The notes beneath the pieces are model-generated. The model was not told where the DNA came from. It saw nothing but the letters and a program-made list of their open reading frames with translations, and ran no database searches. The translations under genes and the position numbers were made by a program. A DNA stretch of 64,000 nucleotides from Edaphochlamys debaryana (taxonomy: Eukaryota; Chlorophyta; Chlorophyceae; Chlamydomonadales): the NCBI GenBank assembly GCA_016858145.1, contig JAEHOE010000169.1, positions 170,041 through 234,040 on the forward strand, in the 5' to 3' direction. Shown here in pieces: positions 10,876-24,545 of the stretch (the first letter of the stretch is position 1; every line of letters starts with the position of its first letter).

Positions 10876-13800
10876 GGCCCGGCGCATCATGTCCACCACG
10901 CGGCCGTGGTCCAGCCGCGACTGCAGCACGCCCAGCAGGTCGCACAGCAGCTCGGGGTGCTCGTCCAGGTAGAAGGCCAGGCCGCGGTAGTGCGTCTCGG
11001 AGGAGGACACCTGGGGGGGTGGGGGTGAGGTGGGGTGTGTGGACGAGGGGCTGGGGTGTGTGGACGAGGGGCTGGGGTGTGTGGACGAGGGGCTGGGGTG
11101 TGTGGCGGGGCTCGTTTGGGAAGGAGGCGGTTAGGCCCATGGTGCACTTGCCTTGGCCTCCAAGGCCCCGCCCTGTCACCTTGCTCTCTCGCCCCTCCCA
11201 CCCAGCCCTCCCCCCGCAGCGCCATTCCTCTCGGTCTCCCTCCCACTCCCCCCCCCCCCGCCGCCGCGCACCTTGACCGCCACGTCCTTGAACTGCACGT
11301 GCTCCCACGCCACGGGCGAGTGGTTGACCATGCACAGCGCGGCGTTGTCGTACTCGTCGTACATGATGTACAGCAGCGTGAGCTCCTTCCAGTGCTGCTG
11401 CTCGTCGCAGACGCGGATGAGGCGCGGGATGTTGAGGCGGTTGCCGAACAGCTTCAGGTGCTCCATCAGCTTCTCGGGCCTGGGGGGGGAGGACAGGGGG
11501 GAGGTGGGGGGTGTCTGAATCTGCTAAGCGGGAGAGCGTCTAGTGGTTAGTGGGGAGGTGGGGGGGGGGGAGGAGTTCGGAACGGGGCGGACCCTCCGGC
11601 AGCCCGCATCCACGTACGCACCCCCCATGCCAAAGGATGGCCTGGGCAGACGTCTGGTCGCTGCACGGTCCCCACACGGCCGCCTTGTACCCGCACCTGC
11701 TCCCGACCTCCTCTCAGGCTCGGCCCCCACCGCGTGCCGAGACCCTCTGCACCCACACGCCCTCAACACGAGCAGCCCTCGACTCACGCGCCCCACGCAC
11801 CGGCGCCCTCCCCCATCCCCGCCTCTCACCTGTACCGCGCGTACAGGATGCCCAGCTCCGTGAAGATGCCCATGTGCGCCCGCTCCAGGCCGATGCCGCT
11901 CTCCATGAGCGCAATGAGCTCGTCAAAGTAGCCCTTGCGCTGGTAGGTCTCGGACACCTTGGGTGTATGGGGAGGTGTGGGGTCTCGGTCTCGGACGCAC
12001 AGCACACATGCCACGCACTGCCCAGCCCGCACTCCCCTGGCGCACACGGAGCGCGCCTGCGTCCTCTCACGCAGACGCGCTCGCATGAGGGGCAAGCCAC
12101 AGTGCCAGCGACTGGCCAAGCGTAGTCCAGGCCCGCCTTGCGCCCCCCACCCACCCACTCCCATTTCCCCCACCCCCACCCCCACCTCGTCCAGCTCGTC
12201 CGCGTTGACGATGATGGCCAGGCCGCACAGCTGCGCCAGGCGGAACTCCTTCTCGTCCACGCAGGCGTAGCAGACCTGGGGTTTGGGGAGGGGGGGTAAG
12301 GGGGTAAAGGGGGAGCGGGTTGAAAGGGAGAGCGCGGATTGGAAAGCCCAGGGTCGGGCCAGCCGGCGATTGAGGGCCCAGCACCCAGAGCTCAAAACCC
12401 CTCGCCTCCCCACCCCGCACGGAAACAGAAACTCACCTCCTTCCAGGTCTTGGGGCTGTTGGCCTTGCGCGCTGCGTCCACGGCCTGCTGGAACTGGCGC
12501 AGTCGCACCAGCGTGGAGGCCAGGCGGCCGTAGTTGGGCAGGTGCGCGAACAGCACGCGGGCGGCCTCGTACAGCCCCTCCTCGTAGCAGCGGTCGCCGC
12601 AGGCCTGGAGGCGGGGTCGGGGGAGGGTGGGGGCGGGGGTGGGGGTGGGTCAGAGGCAGAAGGGCCCAAGTGGAAAGGAGGCGAGGGAACACCCATGCAA
12701 GATGCAACACCGCATGCATGTGGGGACGCGGGGTCGGGTGCAGCAGGCAGTGCGCGTAGGTCGGTCGGGTCCGGCACGCACCTGCAGGTTGGCCTGGTGC
12801 GTGGCCGAGATAAACTCCTCCAGTGCGCCCATGTTCTGGGTCTTGGCGTACGCGTACACGAGCTCGGTGTCCACCTGCAGGGGGTTAGGGGTGGGACAGG
12901 GGTGGGCGCATGTGGGCAAGAGGCCGCGTGCTCACTGAGGGGACGGTCCTGGTCCGGGTTCCGGTTACCTCCGTGCCATATACCCACACCCCTTCCGCCC
13001 CCCTCCACCCACCCCTCCTGCCCCCCTCACCTTGGGCTCCTTGACCTTCTTCCGCACCATGAGCAGGTACTTAACCAGGTCGTCGTAGCAGTTGGCGTTC
13101 TTGGCGGCCTCGGTGACGGCCACGTACCTGGAGAAAGAGAGGGGGGGAGGTTGGGGGTAATTATTTGACGATTGGAGAGCGGAGGGGGGTGGTGGAGGTC
13201 CAAGTCGTAGGGCCTAGGTGCCGACGGAAGTTGCGTTCGCATGCGATTTTGGCTCCACAAGAGTTGTGCGTTGTTGGGTGCAACTACTGTGTCGAACCAC
13301 ACAGTCCCCGTGCAGCCTGGGGTCGGGATGGCTGCCAACGCCACGTCCGCGCCCGCCCGCCCACCTGCTCGAGTCTCCGGCCTTGAGGTATGAGGCAATG
13401 GCCTCCGCCACCTGCCCCGCCGCCAGCTGCGCGTGCGCCAGCTCGCTCCACACCGCCGCCTCGTCACACTTGGCCGCCCACTCGGTGGCGCGGGGGATGT
13501 CGTGCAGCTGCTCCAGCAGCACCTGGGGGGGGGAGAGGTTGGGGTGGGGGTGTAAGGGAGCGGGGAGGGGGGTGAGTAGTAGCGCGAAGAGTGCGTGCGT
13601 GGAGGGGTGGCGCAGAGGCAGGCGCAAAGGCACAGCTGGGACAGGCTGCCTCCGCAGTGGCAACTGCCCCACGCCCCACGCCGGCCCCCACCTTGATGGC
13701 CTCCACGCGCTTGTTGAACTTCTTGTAGATCTCAAACGCCTCCTCGGCCAGGTTGTACTCGATGGCCTTCTCCGCCACCGCGGGGCCATCGAAGTTGTCC

Positions 13801-16800
13801 AGGCGGTAGATGTAGCCCTGGGGGGGGGGGGTGAGGCGAGAGTGTGTGGGGGGGTTGGGGGGGGGTGAGAGGGAGGCGGAGGGGCGGTATAGCAGGCATG
13901 GCGTCGGCTGGCGGACGCGCACAGCGGTTCCATGCAGAGCCGCTCTTTGACGGGGCACGGGGCGTGGCGGCACTGTCCCGCCGGCGCCCATTGTGTGCCG
14001 CAGCGGTGCTGGTACAACCGGCAGACAGAGAGGCGTCCCTTCCCACCTTGACGCGCGTCTTGTCGGACTTGATGGCCGTGAGGATGAGCAGGTTCTGCAG
14101 GTTGGCGTTGTTGGAGAAGGCGCTGTTCTGCAGCACGATCTTCTCCAGCAGCTCGATCAGCTCCGCCTGCAGGCCCTGGGCCATGAACGACTTGACGGTG
14201 ACGGACACCTGGGGGGTGACGAGGGGTGACCAGGAGGGGGCGAAGGCGGTGGAGGGGTGTTTGAAAAGGGAGCAGAATCGCGTCGCCTGCGCCTGAGAAA
14301 CATAGCCTGCGAATCGGCGGGGGGAGGCAGGCAGGCAGTTTCAGGCAGTTGATGCGGTGGCGCAGCCCCGGCACCCTCCACCGCACGCGTAGGGGTGCTG
14401 CGCACCTGCTCCGGGTTGCGGCTCTCGGGCAGGGCGGTGCCGACCACCTGCTCGATGAGCGAGGCGCGGTGCTCGTTGGACTCGTCCAGCACCTTGGCCC
14501 ACAGCACGGGGTCGGAGCGCTCCACGATGTACCTTTGGGGGGAGGAAGGGGGGAGGAGGAGGGGAAAGGGTTAGGATGGGAGGGGTGCACGCGGGTGTGT
14601 ACGATGGGCACGCTCGGAAGCAGGGGAGCTGCAGGATGCGAAGCAGCTAGTCACAACCAGCTGCAGCTGCAGGCAGCTGGCGCACCTGGCCTGCGGCTTG
14701 AACAACGCATTCTTGGAGGTGCACTCAATGAGCGCGTCGTCGCAGTTGCCGCGCTTGTAGGCGATGACGGCCAGGTTGGGGTCGCGCTTCTCGGCGTGCC
14801 TGTGGACGTGGGAAGGGGGGTGAGGAAGGGGCGGGGGAGGCAAGGGGGGGAGTGTGAAGCGGGAGTGGGCTGAGGCTCGGGGGACCGGCCGTTGCTGGCG
14901 CAGGCAGAGGGCGGAGGCAGAGCGCCTGCCGGCTGCTGGCCATCCCGAGGGAGAGAGCCTTGGCTGCGGGGAACGAAGCCCTGAGCTGCTATGCGCGCGG
15001 CGCAGGGGGGGGGCCACGGGGCCTCACTTGCCGACCACGAGCGAGTCGTAGAAGGGGTTGGTGGTGAGGAAGTGCTCGGGGTTATTGTTGGTGTCGATGA
15101 TGATCTTGCCTGCGAGGGCGGAGGCGGGTGGGGGAGGGATTCAGTCTTCAGGTCGCCTGCTAGGTCCCATCCTCGACACCCTCTTCGCCCACTCCCCCGC
15201 ACCCACACCCGCACCCACGCTTCCCCGGCTCAAGAGCAGCCCTTGACACCCTCCCCAGCCCCAGGCCTCACCCAGCGCGTTGTGCACGTGCGGGTCCTGG
15301 CTGCCCTCCGAGATGAGGTGCTCCAGGAAGGGCGTGAGCAGCTTGAGCCGGTTGCGCCGCTCCACGGCATCCACCAGGCCGTCCACGGGCAGCAGCGAGC
15401 GGACCGAGAGGATGAGGTTGTTGATGAACTCGTCGGGGGCCTCGCAGTCCAGCAGAGCGCCCACGACCTGAGGGGGGAGACGGGAATGAGGGTGTGTGTG
15501 TTGCTGAGCGGAATCGTGTCGCGGCGGACATGAGGGTGACGAGCAGCATGGGAGGATGAGAAGGGCGAGTAAAGCGAACCCAACCTAGCAAAAAGCTCTG
15601 GAGGGGACTGCATATGCGGGCTGCTGCTGCAAGTGTGCCGTTTGTCGGGTAGAAGAGCCCCAGCGGTGCCCACCTGCGGCGCCTTGGCCGGGGAGACCTT
15701 CTGCACGTAGCCCTCGATGTAGCGCAGCATGTTGTTGGCGAAGCTGGGGGGGGGGGGGCCGGGAGGGAAGGCGGGGCCGGGAAGGGGAAGGGACGATGAG
15801 GGGTGGCACCGGGCCGCTGGCCGCGAAACCGCACAACAACTTCGCATCAACGGGATGTGGCCATGTGGGTCAGCCGTTGGCGAGGAAGGCCCGCTTCGCC
15901 GTTCCCACAGACTCTACTCAGCCCGGCATCGCTCTCCACTCATCCCGCCCCTCCTTAGGCCATCACGGCAGGCCCCACAGCGCACTCACAGGTACTGCAC
16001 GCCTATCCTGCCAAGACTACACGATATGCGTTGATGTACGGCACTGCACTCACAGGTACTGCGTGAGGTCCTCGACCATGTCGTAGCGGTCGCACACGTT
16101 GATGAGCGGGCGGGCGTCGGGCAGCTTGGCCTCCATGAGGAAGGCCTTGACGCGGTCGGGCGGGTAGAAGGCGCTCTCGCGGGTCATGCGCTCCACCTCC
16201 TTGAGGTTGCCCGTGCGGGCGGCGGCCTCGATGTACTTGAAGTGCTCCTCGGGGACCTGGGCGGGGGCGGGGAGGGGGGAGGGGGAGGGAGGGGGCGTGG
16301 TGACGGGTCGGTGCGTCATGTCCACACCACCCACTCCAGAATACCAGTCCAGAAGGTCTGAAAGCAGGCTCCTCGCGCTCAGCCCGTCATGCGATGCCCA
16401 AGCAGGCCCGGCGTGGAGTGCGAGCAGGTGACCCCGGTCCAGCCCCCACCCCCACCTCGGAGGTGGCCACGCGTGCGCCCAGGTAGAAGTAGAGGCCGTG
16501 ATAGGAGTTGTGGGCCTCGAACAGGTCGATGACCTTGGCGCTGGTGAGCTGCTCGGTGTACTCCTTGGCGATGTTGACCACGAGCTGCAGGTTCTGCTGC
16601 ATGTTGGACACCAGCAGCTCCTTGAGGCACTCCAGGGCCCAGTCGGAGCTGAGCGTGCCGAAGAACTCAGTCAGGGCCTGGGGGTGAGGGGTGAGGGGGG
16701 TGAGGTGAGGTGGATGGAGGGAGGGAAGCGGGTTGCCAGCTAGCCACGCACCGGCCCTCCCGCCCCTCTTTGATCTGAAGGGAGGGAGGAGGGGGGTGCA

Positions 16801-19800
16801 CGGCAACAGCAAAAACAGCACCTCCCTTTCCCAGTTATCACCGAACCAGCCCTCCCTCCATTCATGGATCCACTCTGCTCTCCACGCCGGAGCCGCACCT
16901 GCGGGTCGATGGCGTGCGTGTTGATGATGCAGCGCTTGATGTCCGACAGGTCCGTGTAGTGCTGCAGCGCGCGCATGTAGAGCCCCGCCTTCTCGCACAG
17001 CTGCGCCACGCGCGGGCGGTCGTAGTGCGTGAGCGTGCCGCCGGCCAGGATGGCGTCCGCCACCTGACAGGGGAGGAGGGGAGGGAGGGTAGGAGGAAGC
17101 AAGGGAGCAAGCTGAGCGGGGGTGCATCAGGAGCGCCGGAGGATACGATAATGGCAGGCCGCCCAGGCCGCATAGCAGCCGCTTGCAGCCGTGGCACTGC
17201 AGGCGTCCGGCTGCGTACCTGGGGGTTGGTGACGAGGTTGATCTCCAGCAGCTTGGTCTGCAGCGGGCCCTGCTCGGCGCGGTCGCCCGACAGCGCGTCC
17301 AGCAGGAAGGCCGTGGCCTCGCGGACCATGTTGCGCTGGGGCGGGGGAGGGGGAACGGGGAAAGGGGGAGGGAGGGAGGCTTTCATTGGGGTGCACAGAA
17401 GTGCCTCGGACCGCAGCGTGTTGTGGCAACCACCCCCACCACCAGCAGCCCCACACCGTACATACATGAACAGCCGCCAGCCGCGTCCGGACACCACAGG
17501 CACAAGGCCACAAGGGAACGGCCCGCAGTGCATCACGCACCAAGCCCCCAGCCGCGCCCACCTGCAGGAACAGGTCCGCCATGACGTTGACGTCCAGCGG
17601 CGGCGGCGTCTGCTTGGCCACCATCTTGGCCAGCGCCACGGCGCCGTTGGGGTTGTTCATGAGCAGGCTCTGCAGCAGGAACATGTAGTCCAGCTTCTGG
17701 CCCGTGGAGCCGGTGTAGGCAATGAGCGCCTGGATGTCGCCCTTCTCGGCCAGCGTGGCGATGACCTGGAGGCAGGGGGGAGGACGGGAGGGATGGGGTG
17801 ACGACAGCGGGGTGGGGGTGGTGGCCCGACCCAGATCAGACAGCGTGTCGCGCCCACAGCAGGCGTGCCCTGCTCAGTCGGGGCGACGCTTGAGTGCGAG
17901 ACTGCAGCACCAGCAGTTCCAGGGATCGCAGGAACCCAGCGCTGCTCCACCCGCCCTCTGGCCCTAGAGCCGGCCGGCGGCCAGGCCCCCGGCCCCCAGG
18001 GTACGGCTGACGGCCCATCGGCTGCACAGGGCCCAAACTGCCGATCCCCTCGCTGCCGCCCCACCTTGGGCCCCGCGCCGCACTGCTGGTAGACCTTGAG
18101 AGCAAAGTCCTTGTCGCCCGAGGCGCTGATGGCGTCACCCAGCTCCTCGCACGCCTGCGAAGATGGCGGAGGGGTCGTTCGGGGGAGGAGCGGAGGGAAC
18201 AGGGTCCCTAGTGCCTTCCTTGGCCCCTGCCCCAGGCACTGGCATCAAGCCTCGAGCCTGCCACCAAGTGCAGGGCCACGCCTGTGTGCTCCCACGCCGC
18301 TCGGGGTTCAGCGCGAGCAGCCAACGCCGCGGAGTGTCACCCGGCTTGGCACAGGCCTCGGGCCCGCCCTTCGTCATCCGCTCATCCCACAGCCACCCTG
18401 ACACGCCCTTGCCCCTGCCCGCATGGGCCCCCGCCCCCGCCCCCACCTCCAGCTTGCCCTCGTTCCACCAGTTGGTGAGCAGGTCCTTCTTATTCTGGCT
18501 CAGCACCAGCCTGTGGGGGCGGGCAGGGTGGGGTGGAGGGGGTGGAGGGAAGGAAGGATAAGCGGTCAGCACAAGTCAGGAGGGCGGACCCGCAGTGAAA
18601 GCACGCCTCTTGGTCAGGGAGGAAGGGGCGCAACACACCCAATACGATCGGCTGATGCTGTACTCTGCTCTGCGTTTCCAGCCATCTGAAAACGCCCGAC
18701 CTCAACCCGCGCCAAGAAGTAGCCTCATTCCACGATGTCTATTCCTTTGATCCCCAAATTCTCCCCAACATCCGCACACCCAACCCCCGTCCCCGCCCGG
18801 GCCCCCGGTCCAGCCAACTCCCACCGGCAACTTATCCGCGGCCACCCTGCCCCTGTCACCCTGCCCCGGTTGTCATCCTCCTCCCATTCATGCCTTCCCA
18901 ATCACCCCCTCTTCGTTCGTTACGTGCCCACGTTTTGCCCCCACTTCATCCACGCTGCCCGCCCCCGTTCTCATCAACCCCCTTCCTAGGACCTCGGTAG
19001 TACACCCTTTCCCTCTCCCCCCCACCTGGCCAGCTCTCCGCTCTCCGCCGCGTTGAGCTTGCCCCGCTGCAGCAGCACGCCCAGGTACACCAGGATGGGC
19101 GGCTTCTGGCCCGCGGGGGGCACCACGGAGCGCAGCCGCTCCATCACCTCGCGGGTGCGCAGCTGGCCCTGAGGGGGGATGGCGATGGAGGAGGGGGGCG
19201 GGAACGGGTGCAGGGAGTGTTAAAGGGGCGCTCGTGTAAGCCAGGGTGGCGTAGGCACGGGAGTGTTTAGGGCGAAGTGGGGCCGCGTCGCCGACAGGGC
19301 GGAGGCCAGAGCAGTGCCCGGAACCTAGCCCACGGGAAAGGCCAACAGGCTGTCGATCGAACCTCGCAGACCGCGAACTGTTTCGCGGCCTACGTGCGCA
19401 CGCGTTGGGGGTGGCTGGGTGGCGTAGTGCCACCCCGCCATCGCCTCCACCCGCACATCCTCGCCGCCGAGACTCCCCTGCCCATGACCCCATCCTGATT
19501 TGGCATTCACAGCTTTCCCTGAGCTCCGTTTTCAGCAAGGCCCCCGCTACCTTTTCCCCCGGCCTCGGCACTCTCAAGCCAGCGGTGACCGTCCTGCTCC
19601 ACAAGCTCACCCGACCGAGGCACTCTCCTGCCGCCGGTTGAGCAAGCTTCCCCTCCGCCATCCTTCAGCCTCACCCTTCCCATCATCACCATTCCCCACC
19701 ACCACCACCACCACCCGACGACCCCTTGCCCGCCCCAACCCACATCAAGCCGCACACTCAACCCCCCCCCAGACACCCACACACACCACCCACACACGGG

Positions 19801-22800
19801 CACCCCCCACCCACACACGCGCATCCCCACCCCCACCTGCGGCGACTCCGCGGCGCACTCGGCGGCCTCCTTGTACTGCCCCGCCGCGAACATGCGCTCG
19901 AACTGCTGCCCCACCAGCGCCTCCGCGCCCGGCAGGTTGCCCCTCCGCGCCAGCGCCATGGCCAGGTCCAGGTTGTTGAGCTGCTGCGCCACGAAGGGGA
20001 CCATGGTGGCCTCGTTCACCGTGGCCAGGAGCACCTGGCCGCGGCTGCGAGGGGGGGAGGGAGGAGGGGGAGAGGAGGGAGGAGAGGAGGTGGTGGGGAG
20101 GTGAGGAGGTGAGGATGAGAGGTAGGCAGAGGAGGGGAGAGAGGCGCGGAGGGTGGGATGGCGAGTGCTCCGCGGGGGGCGGCGGTGAGGAAGACAATCG
20201 CTTGAGGGGGCATGGACGACCCGACCCACATGCCGTTCCTAGGGCCAGATGTGGCCGCGGTTCCTGTTCCGCGGCTCCCGCTTCGGCGACTCCATAACCC
20301 CGCTCGTACCCCGCCAAAAGCCACCCGCACCACACGCCTCCCCCCTCTCTCTCCTCCCAAACCACACCTGTCCCACGCCACCCAGCCCTACTCCGCCCCG
20401 CTCTGCCCATCCCACCCACCCCCCACCCCGCCCCAACTCACCGGTTGATGCAGTAGACGCCGCCCGATGCCTCGCTGGGACAGGCCAGGAAGACGGGGTC
20501 GGGGCTGATGCGGTTGCGGTACACCGCCTGCGCGCTCTCCAGGTCGTACACGAACACGAAGCCCAGCTTGGAGATGACGTACACCAGGCCATACCTCTCG
20601 CTGATCTGCAGGTGCGCGTACGTACGGCGGGCCCGCTGTGTTACTTGGTGGGTCATGGGTGCACTCCCAGACCCCGCCTAGCGCGCGTTTGCTGAGCGCA
20701 GGTCTGTACTGCTGACAAGGCGCACATTGCCAGGCTCGAACCGCCCCCGCATTCCGCAGCCCCCTGGCTGAGCCGGCCCCCTCCCCTTGTCCCTTGTCTC
20801 TGCCCGGCGGCCAGCCTCCCCCGAACACGCTGCCTTAACCGAAGTCAGACGCCCCCCGAGGCGCAATGCCACTCCTTCGCCAACCCCCCCCCGCGCTGCC
20901 GCCGCCCTCCTCGCCTGCAGGGACACGGGAAAGTCGTCCGCAAAGTCCGCCGGAAAGAAGAGCTCCGCGGAGCGCTTGATGGCGCCGCCGGCTGCAGCGG
21001 GGACCGGGGGCGGGGGAGCAGCGTTCATGGCCAGGCCCCAGGTGAGGGGTGCACACGCGGCAAGGTGAGGTGCTGCTGAGTTCCGCCCTCGACGCTTCAT
21101 CCAGCTCTCGTGCCTCATTTCAAGAGCGCACACAACGCCTCCGGGCGGCGAAGCAGCGTCCGTTTGCGGCACTGCGGGCATCCCCCGGTTCGCTCGCCCG
21201 TTCGCTTGCTGGCTCACCCGCCGCCCCGCCCAGCTCGATGACGTGCAGCTTGGAGATGATCTGCCCGTCCTTGAGCGTCTTCTGAGCGAACGAGATGACC
21301 AGGCTCGACGTGTCCCGGCCCGCGAACTGTGGTGACAAGACAGAGGGCGTGCAGGGAGGCGGGGGGCGGCAGCTTGAGCATGCCGGCGTGGTCGCCCGTT
21401 CGGAGCCAGCCCAGCTGTCACGAGCGGGTCCGCCAGCCGACGACAGTGAAGAGAGTCATGAGGAGAGCCTGCACAGCCGCTCCGAAGCAGTCAGGACTCA
21501 GAACCTGGATGCGCTGTCCGTGGAAACCCCGTGCCCTCCTCTGCCCGCATTGTCCGGCCTCCTGAGCCGCTGTAGCTGCAGTGCTATACAGAGAGCTGGG
21601 TCAACATTCAGGCCTTGCAGGACTCATGGACTATACGCCCTAGTCCGATCTGTCTGGGATGTAAATCCTTGGGAGCTGGCCTCCCCTGCCTCAGGTGTTG
21701 TGGCATCGTCGTTCCTGTCTACCCTGACCCAGACGCAGCGGCCCCCACCGACCTTGACGTTTGAGAAGGCCGCCGCGTGCGCCTCCAGCGGCTGGCTCTT
21801 CTGCTGCTCAAACGAGTAGAGCTGCATCAGGCCCTTGGCCAGCTGGGGCCTGCAGGGCCGCGGGAGTAAGGACCACACCAGTGCACGTGGTCAGCAAAGT
21901 ACGTCATCTGGTGGGCTTCACAAGCTCCTTCTTAAAGGTCGACAGCGTAGGCGTGGGGCGCTTGTAGGTTGTGTGCGAGCGATGCCACTAGGGCGAGTTG
22001 TACGGTGTGTGGCAAGGGCACCCGTGCTGAGCACGCACCTCTCCGGGGCGCCAGGGGCGATGCCGATGAGCACGGACCACTTGTTGTCGGGGCTGGTGCG
22101 GTAGCTGATAATCTGAGACCCCGCCAGGTTGGGGGTGCGGTCAAAGACCTTGGTGGGGGCGTCCGAAGCACCCTGCAGGGCCACGGGCGAGGCATGGTTA
22201 GAGGCACGTGACATGCCGGCATGTCACCATCGGTGAGCCCTCCCTGCCCGCCTGGCGCCCCCAACCCCACAAGGAGACCCCTCTAGCCCCCTCGTCATCA
22301 ACGTGGCTCTCCGCACCTCCACATCCCAGTGGTAGACCGCGCTGGAGGTCACCAGGCCGAGCATGGTGGGACTGATCCACTTCCAGAACTCCACCGTCTC
22401 CGGCATTTGGTATGCCTTCAGCTTCGTCTTAGTGTCCAGGTTGAAGACCTGCAGAGTATCGCCCGCAGTGCCCGCGGTCACCGCCTTGAGGGCGATGACC
22501 TTCTTGTCGAGACACATAAGCGCGCTGTCCGCACTGATCTGCCTCCGCGCCGGGGAGAGCGGGTTGGTCATATCCACGATGACGACCGTGTTCTGCGCGC
22601 CTGTCTCCCGCACGCAGATGAACTTGTCCGACTCCATCGACACATTCTTGAAGGAAATGAAGTCCTGGGCTACCCCAATGCTGGGAAGCTGCGCGTAGGG
22701 GGCGTAGGGGGTGTCAGGGGTGGCCTGCGGAGGCCAAAGCCCTCGGAGATGGCACCTGACGCAGCGACTCACCAGCAGCTTCTCAGTCACGACGAGCGGG

Positions 22801-22814
22801 GCCGCCTGCGCCAT
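9009..22814 (-). CDS. CHC: Clathrin heavy chain, complete, 35 exons
   Basis: Triskelion leg of the vesicle coat, for endocytosis and trans-Golgi sorting. All junctions keep phase and give 1713 residues against about 1675-1700 in animals and plants. Exons: 22773-22814, 22317-22688, 22039-22172, 21753-21849, 21218-21326, 20915-20991, 20442-20605, 19837-20044, 19026-19168, 18447-18510, 18065-18154, 17562-17765, 17219-17335, 16899-17063, 16456-16677, 16054-16256, 15674-15743, 15272-15467, 15028-15109, 14686-14799, 14406-14532, 14047-14208, 13692-13817, 13365-13522, 13031-13127, 12782-12874, 12437-12604, 12186-12275, 11830-11957, 11272-11479, 10834-11010, 10421-10528, 9840-10027, 9545-9683, 9009-9308. 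Exons 1-7 encode the N-terminal propeller ([25 protein letters not shown]), then the helical legs ([33 protein letters not shown]) and the trimerisation hub ([20 protein letters not shown]). The tail is Gln/Glu-rich then Gly/Ala/Pro-rich and lacks the animal QLMLT motif. The start is the first ATG (MAQ, as in animals). Intron 6 uses a GC donor. Confidence 0.98.
11033..11100. repeat. 21-bp minisatellite in clathrin intron 30
   Basis: Three full units of a 21-bp G-rich repeat (GGTGTGTGGACGAGGGGCTG plus G) and a partial fourth, close to the acceptor of exon 31. Confidence 0.9.
15982..16062. repeat. Direct repeat copying the clathrin exon 16 donor
   Basis: A 17-bp word spanning the exon 16/intron border (16046-16062) recurs at 15982-15998 inside the intron, 64 bp downstream in the gene direction. 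The copy keeps the last bases of the exon and the GTGAG donor. Confidence 0.8.
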
Positions 22815-24545
22815 GGCCACCTGCGCCTCTTCTTGGGCCCGTCAAGGGCAGGTTGTGGAGGGGCTGCTGGGTAGCCCCGACGCGAAGTCAAGGTGAGATC
22901 AGCAAGGTCTCTTATAGCGGGTGGGTTACCGTGCCTACGGCCTATGATAGAAGGACCCCACCAGTTCAAGACCCGGCTGGACGTGGGCCGCGCAAGAGTA
23001 GCGACTGCAAGACGACTGCAGGACTCCTCGGCATCTCGCTCACAAACCGCTTCATGGTGCACCGCGCATACCTCGGCCCCGCTCCACGGCCGATCGATAG
23101 CGGAGCAGCGCCATTGTGCATTAAAACGGCCCGGGAAGTGCGCGGGCTCGCGGCCGCGCAACTGCCCCCACCCTCGTATGTTGCTCACCACGCACACGCT
23201 CACCCGCGACTCACGTTGCGCCTCAGGACCGCGCCGCTCAGGACCGGGTGCCCCGCGAGACCCTTCGCCACCCGGTCGGCCTGTTCCCCCTGCACGAAGG
23301 AACCTGCGTGCCCACACCCTCAGCAGTAAGGGACTTGTGCTGCACACATGTCAAGCCATGCCCGCCGCGCCATCCCCAGACCTGCGCCTTCCCACGGTTG
23401 AAGGCCAGGGGGGGGCGGCGTGGCGATGAGGTAGGGACGCGCGCGTCAGCGCATGACCCAAGTGATGGTAGGGCGTAGCGACGGCAGCGAAAGCACACGA
23501 ATACCGGTACCGCGGTATGTGTTTGCAACTGCCGGAGTGAGAGCGAGTGTGATGCAGGCGTGCCCAGGTGGCGGGCCCAGGCACCCAGGGCCATGCCACG
23601 CTGATCACGCAGTGGGCACTCGGTGAGGCAGAGTGTGGGCCTTACAGCTTCATCTTGACATGGGATCTGCCAGCGGCCGTCCCACTCAAGCCGTGCTGCT
23701 GCGCGCGGAATATCCCGCGCACCGCGCCACCGCCGGCCGCCCCGCGGATCGCACACCGTCCAGTCCTGGCCCACCGGTGCGTGCTTGCATGCTCCTTGCT
23801 ACCCCTCCCATCGTGTCACGGACCGGGGTGTCGGCCCCATGCGCATCGCATGCCAATGCATGGATACACCGAGCCCTGCATCCTGCTGCGTCCTGCGCCG
23901 ATGCCTTGCACCGCCTAATCCACGGCCCGTATCGATCTGTGCCTTTGCGCCTACCCCCCCGCCATGCCACGGTGGCGTGTAGGTACCGATACCAAATCAC
24001 TATAATGCAATAGCTTTAGCTCCCAGCTCAGGAAATCCTCATGTCCGCTTAACCAAAACCCCAATCCCTAGCAAATATGGCAGTGCATTCATCATCAGCG
24101 CTTTCCGCCGCCGCACGCCCACACCCACCCAACATGAAACCCCACTAATAGTGCGCAAACCCTTTCAGCTCCCGTACGTCGCTGCCGTGCGTTGTACGTT
24201 GATCGCCGTGGCGCGCTGCCATGAATGCCTGTCAGTGTCCCAAAACACACGCGGCTCCGGCGCCAGTGCCACGGCCAGCCGGCCCCGCGCCAGGCCGCTG
24301 GCACCCAGCCCCCAGCCACCTAGCCAGTTACCGGTCTACACCCCTCTGGCAGCAATGCCGCCAGCACGAATGATGGCAGGCCCCAGCCGCCCCACCTAGT
24401 GATAACGACGGCAGCAACTTGGCCGAGAGCCTCATTGCTACGGCGCCGCCTAGGGGCTGCAGCCACCCCTGCCTGGTGACCGCAGCCGGTGCCTCGTGGT
24501 GCCAGTCCCCGCTAGAATGGTGGCTGCCCCCCCCCCCGCCCCCGC
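22815..24545. other. Intergenic: clathrin 5' flank and MRS2 3' flank
   Basis: No gene is supported. The part next to 22815 should hold the clathrin promoter and 5' leader; I see no clear TATA element. A minus-strand TGTAA (TTACA on the plus strand near 23643) is a possible but distant MRS2 poly(A) signal. Confidence 0.5.
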
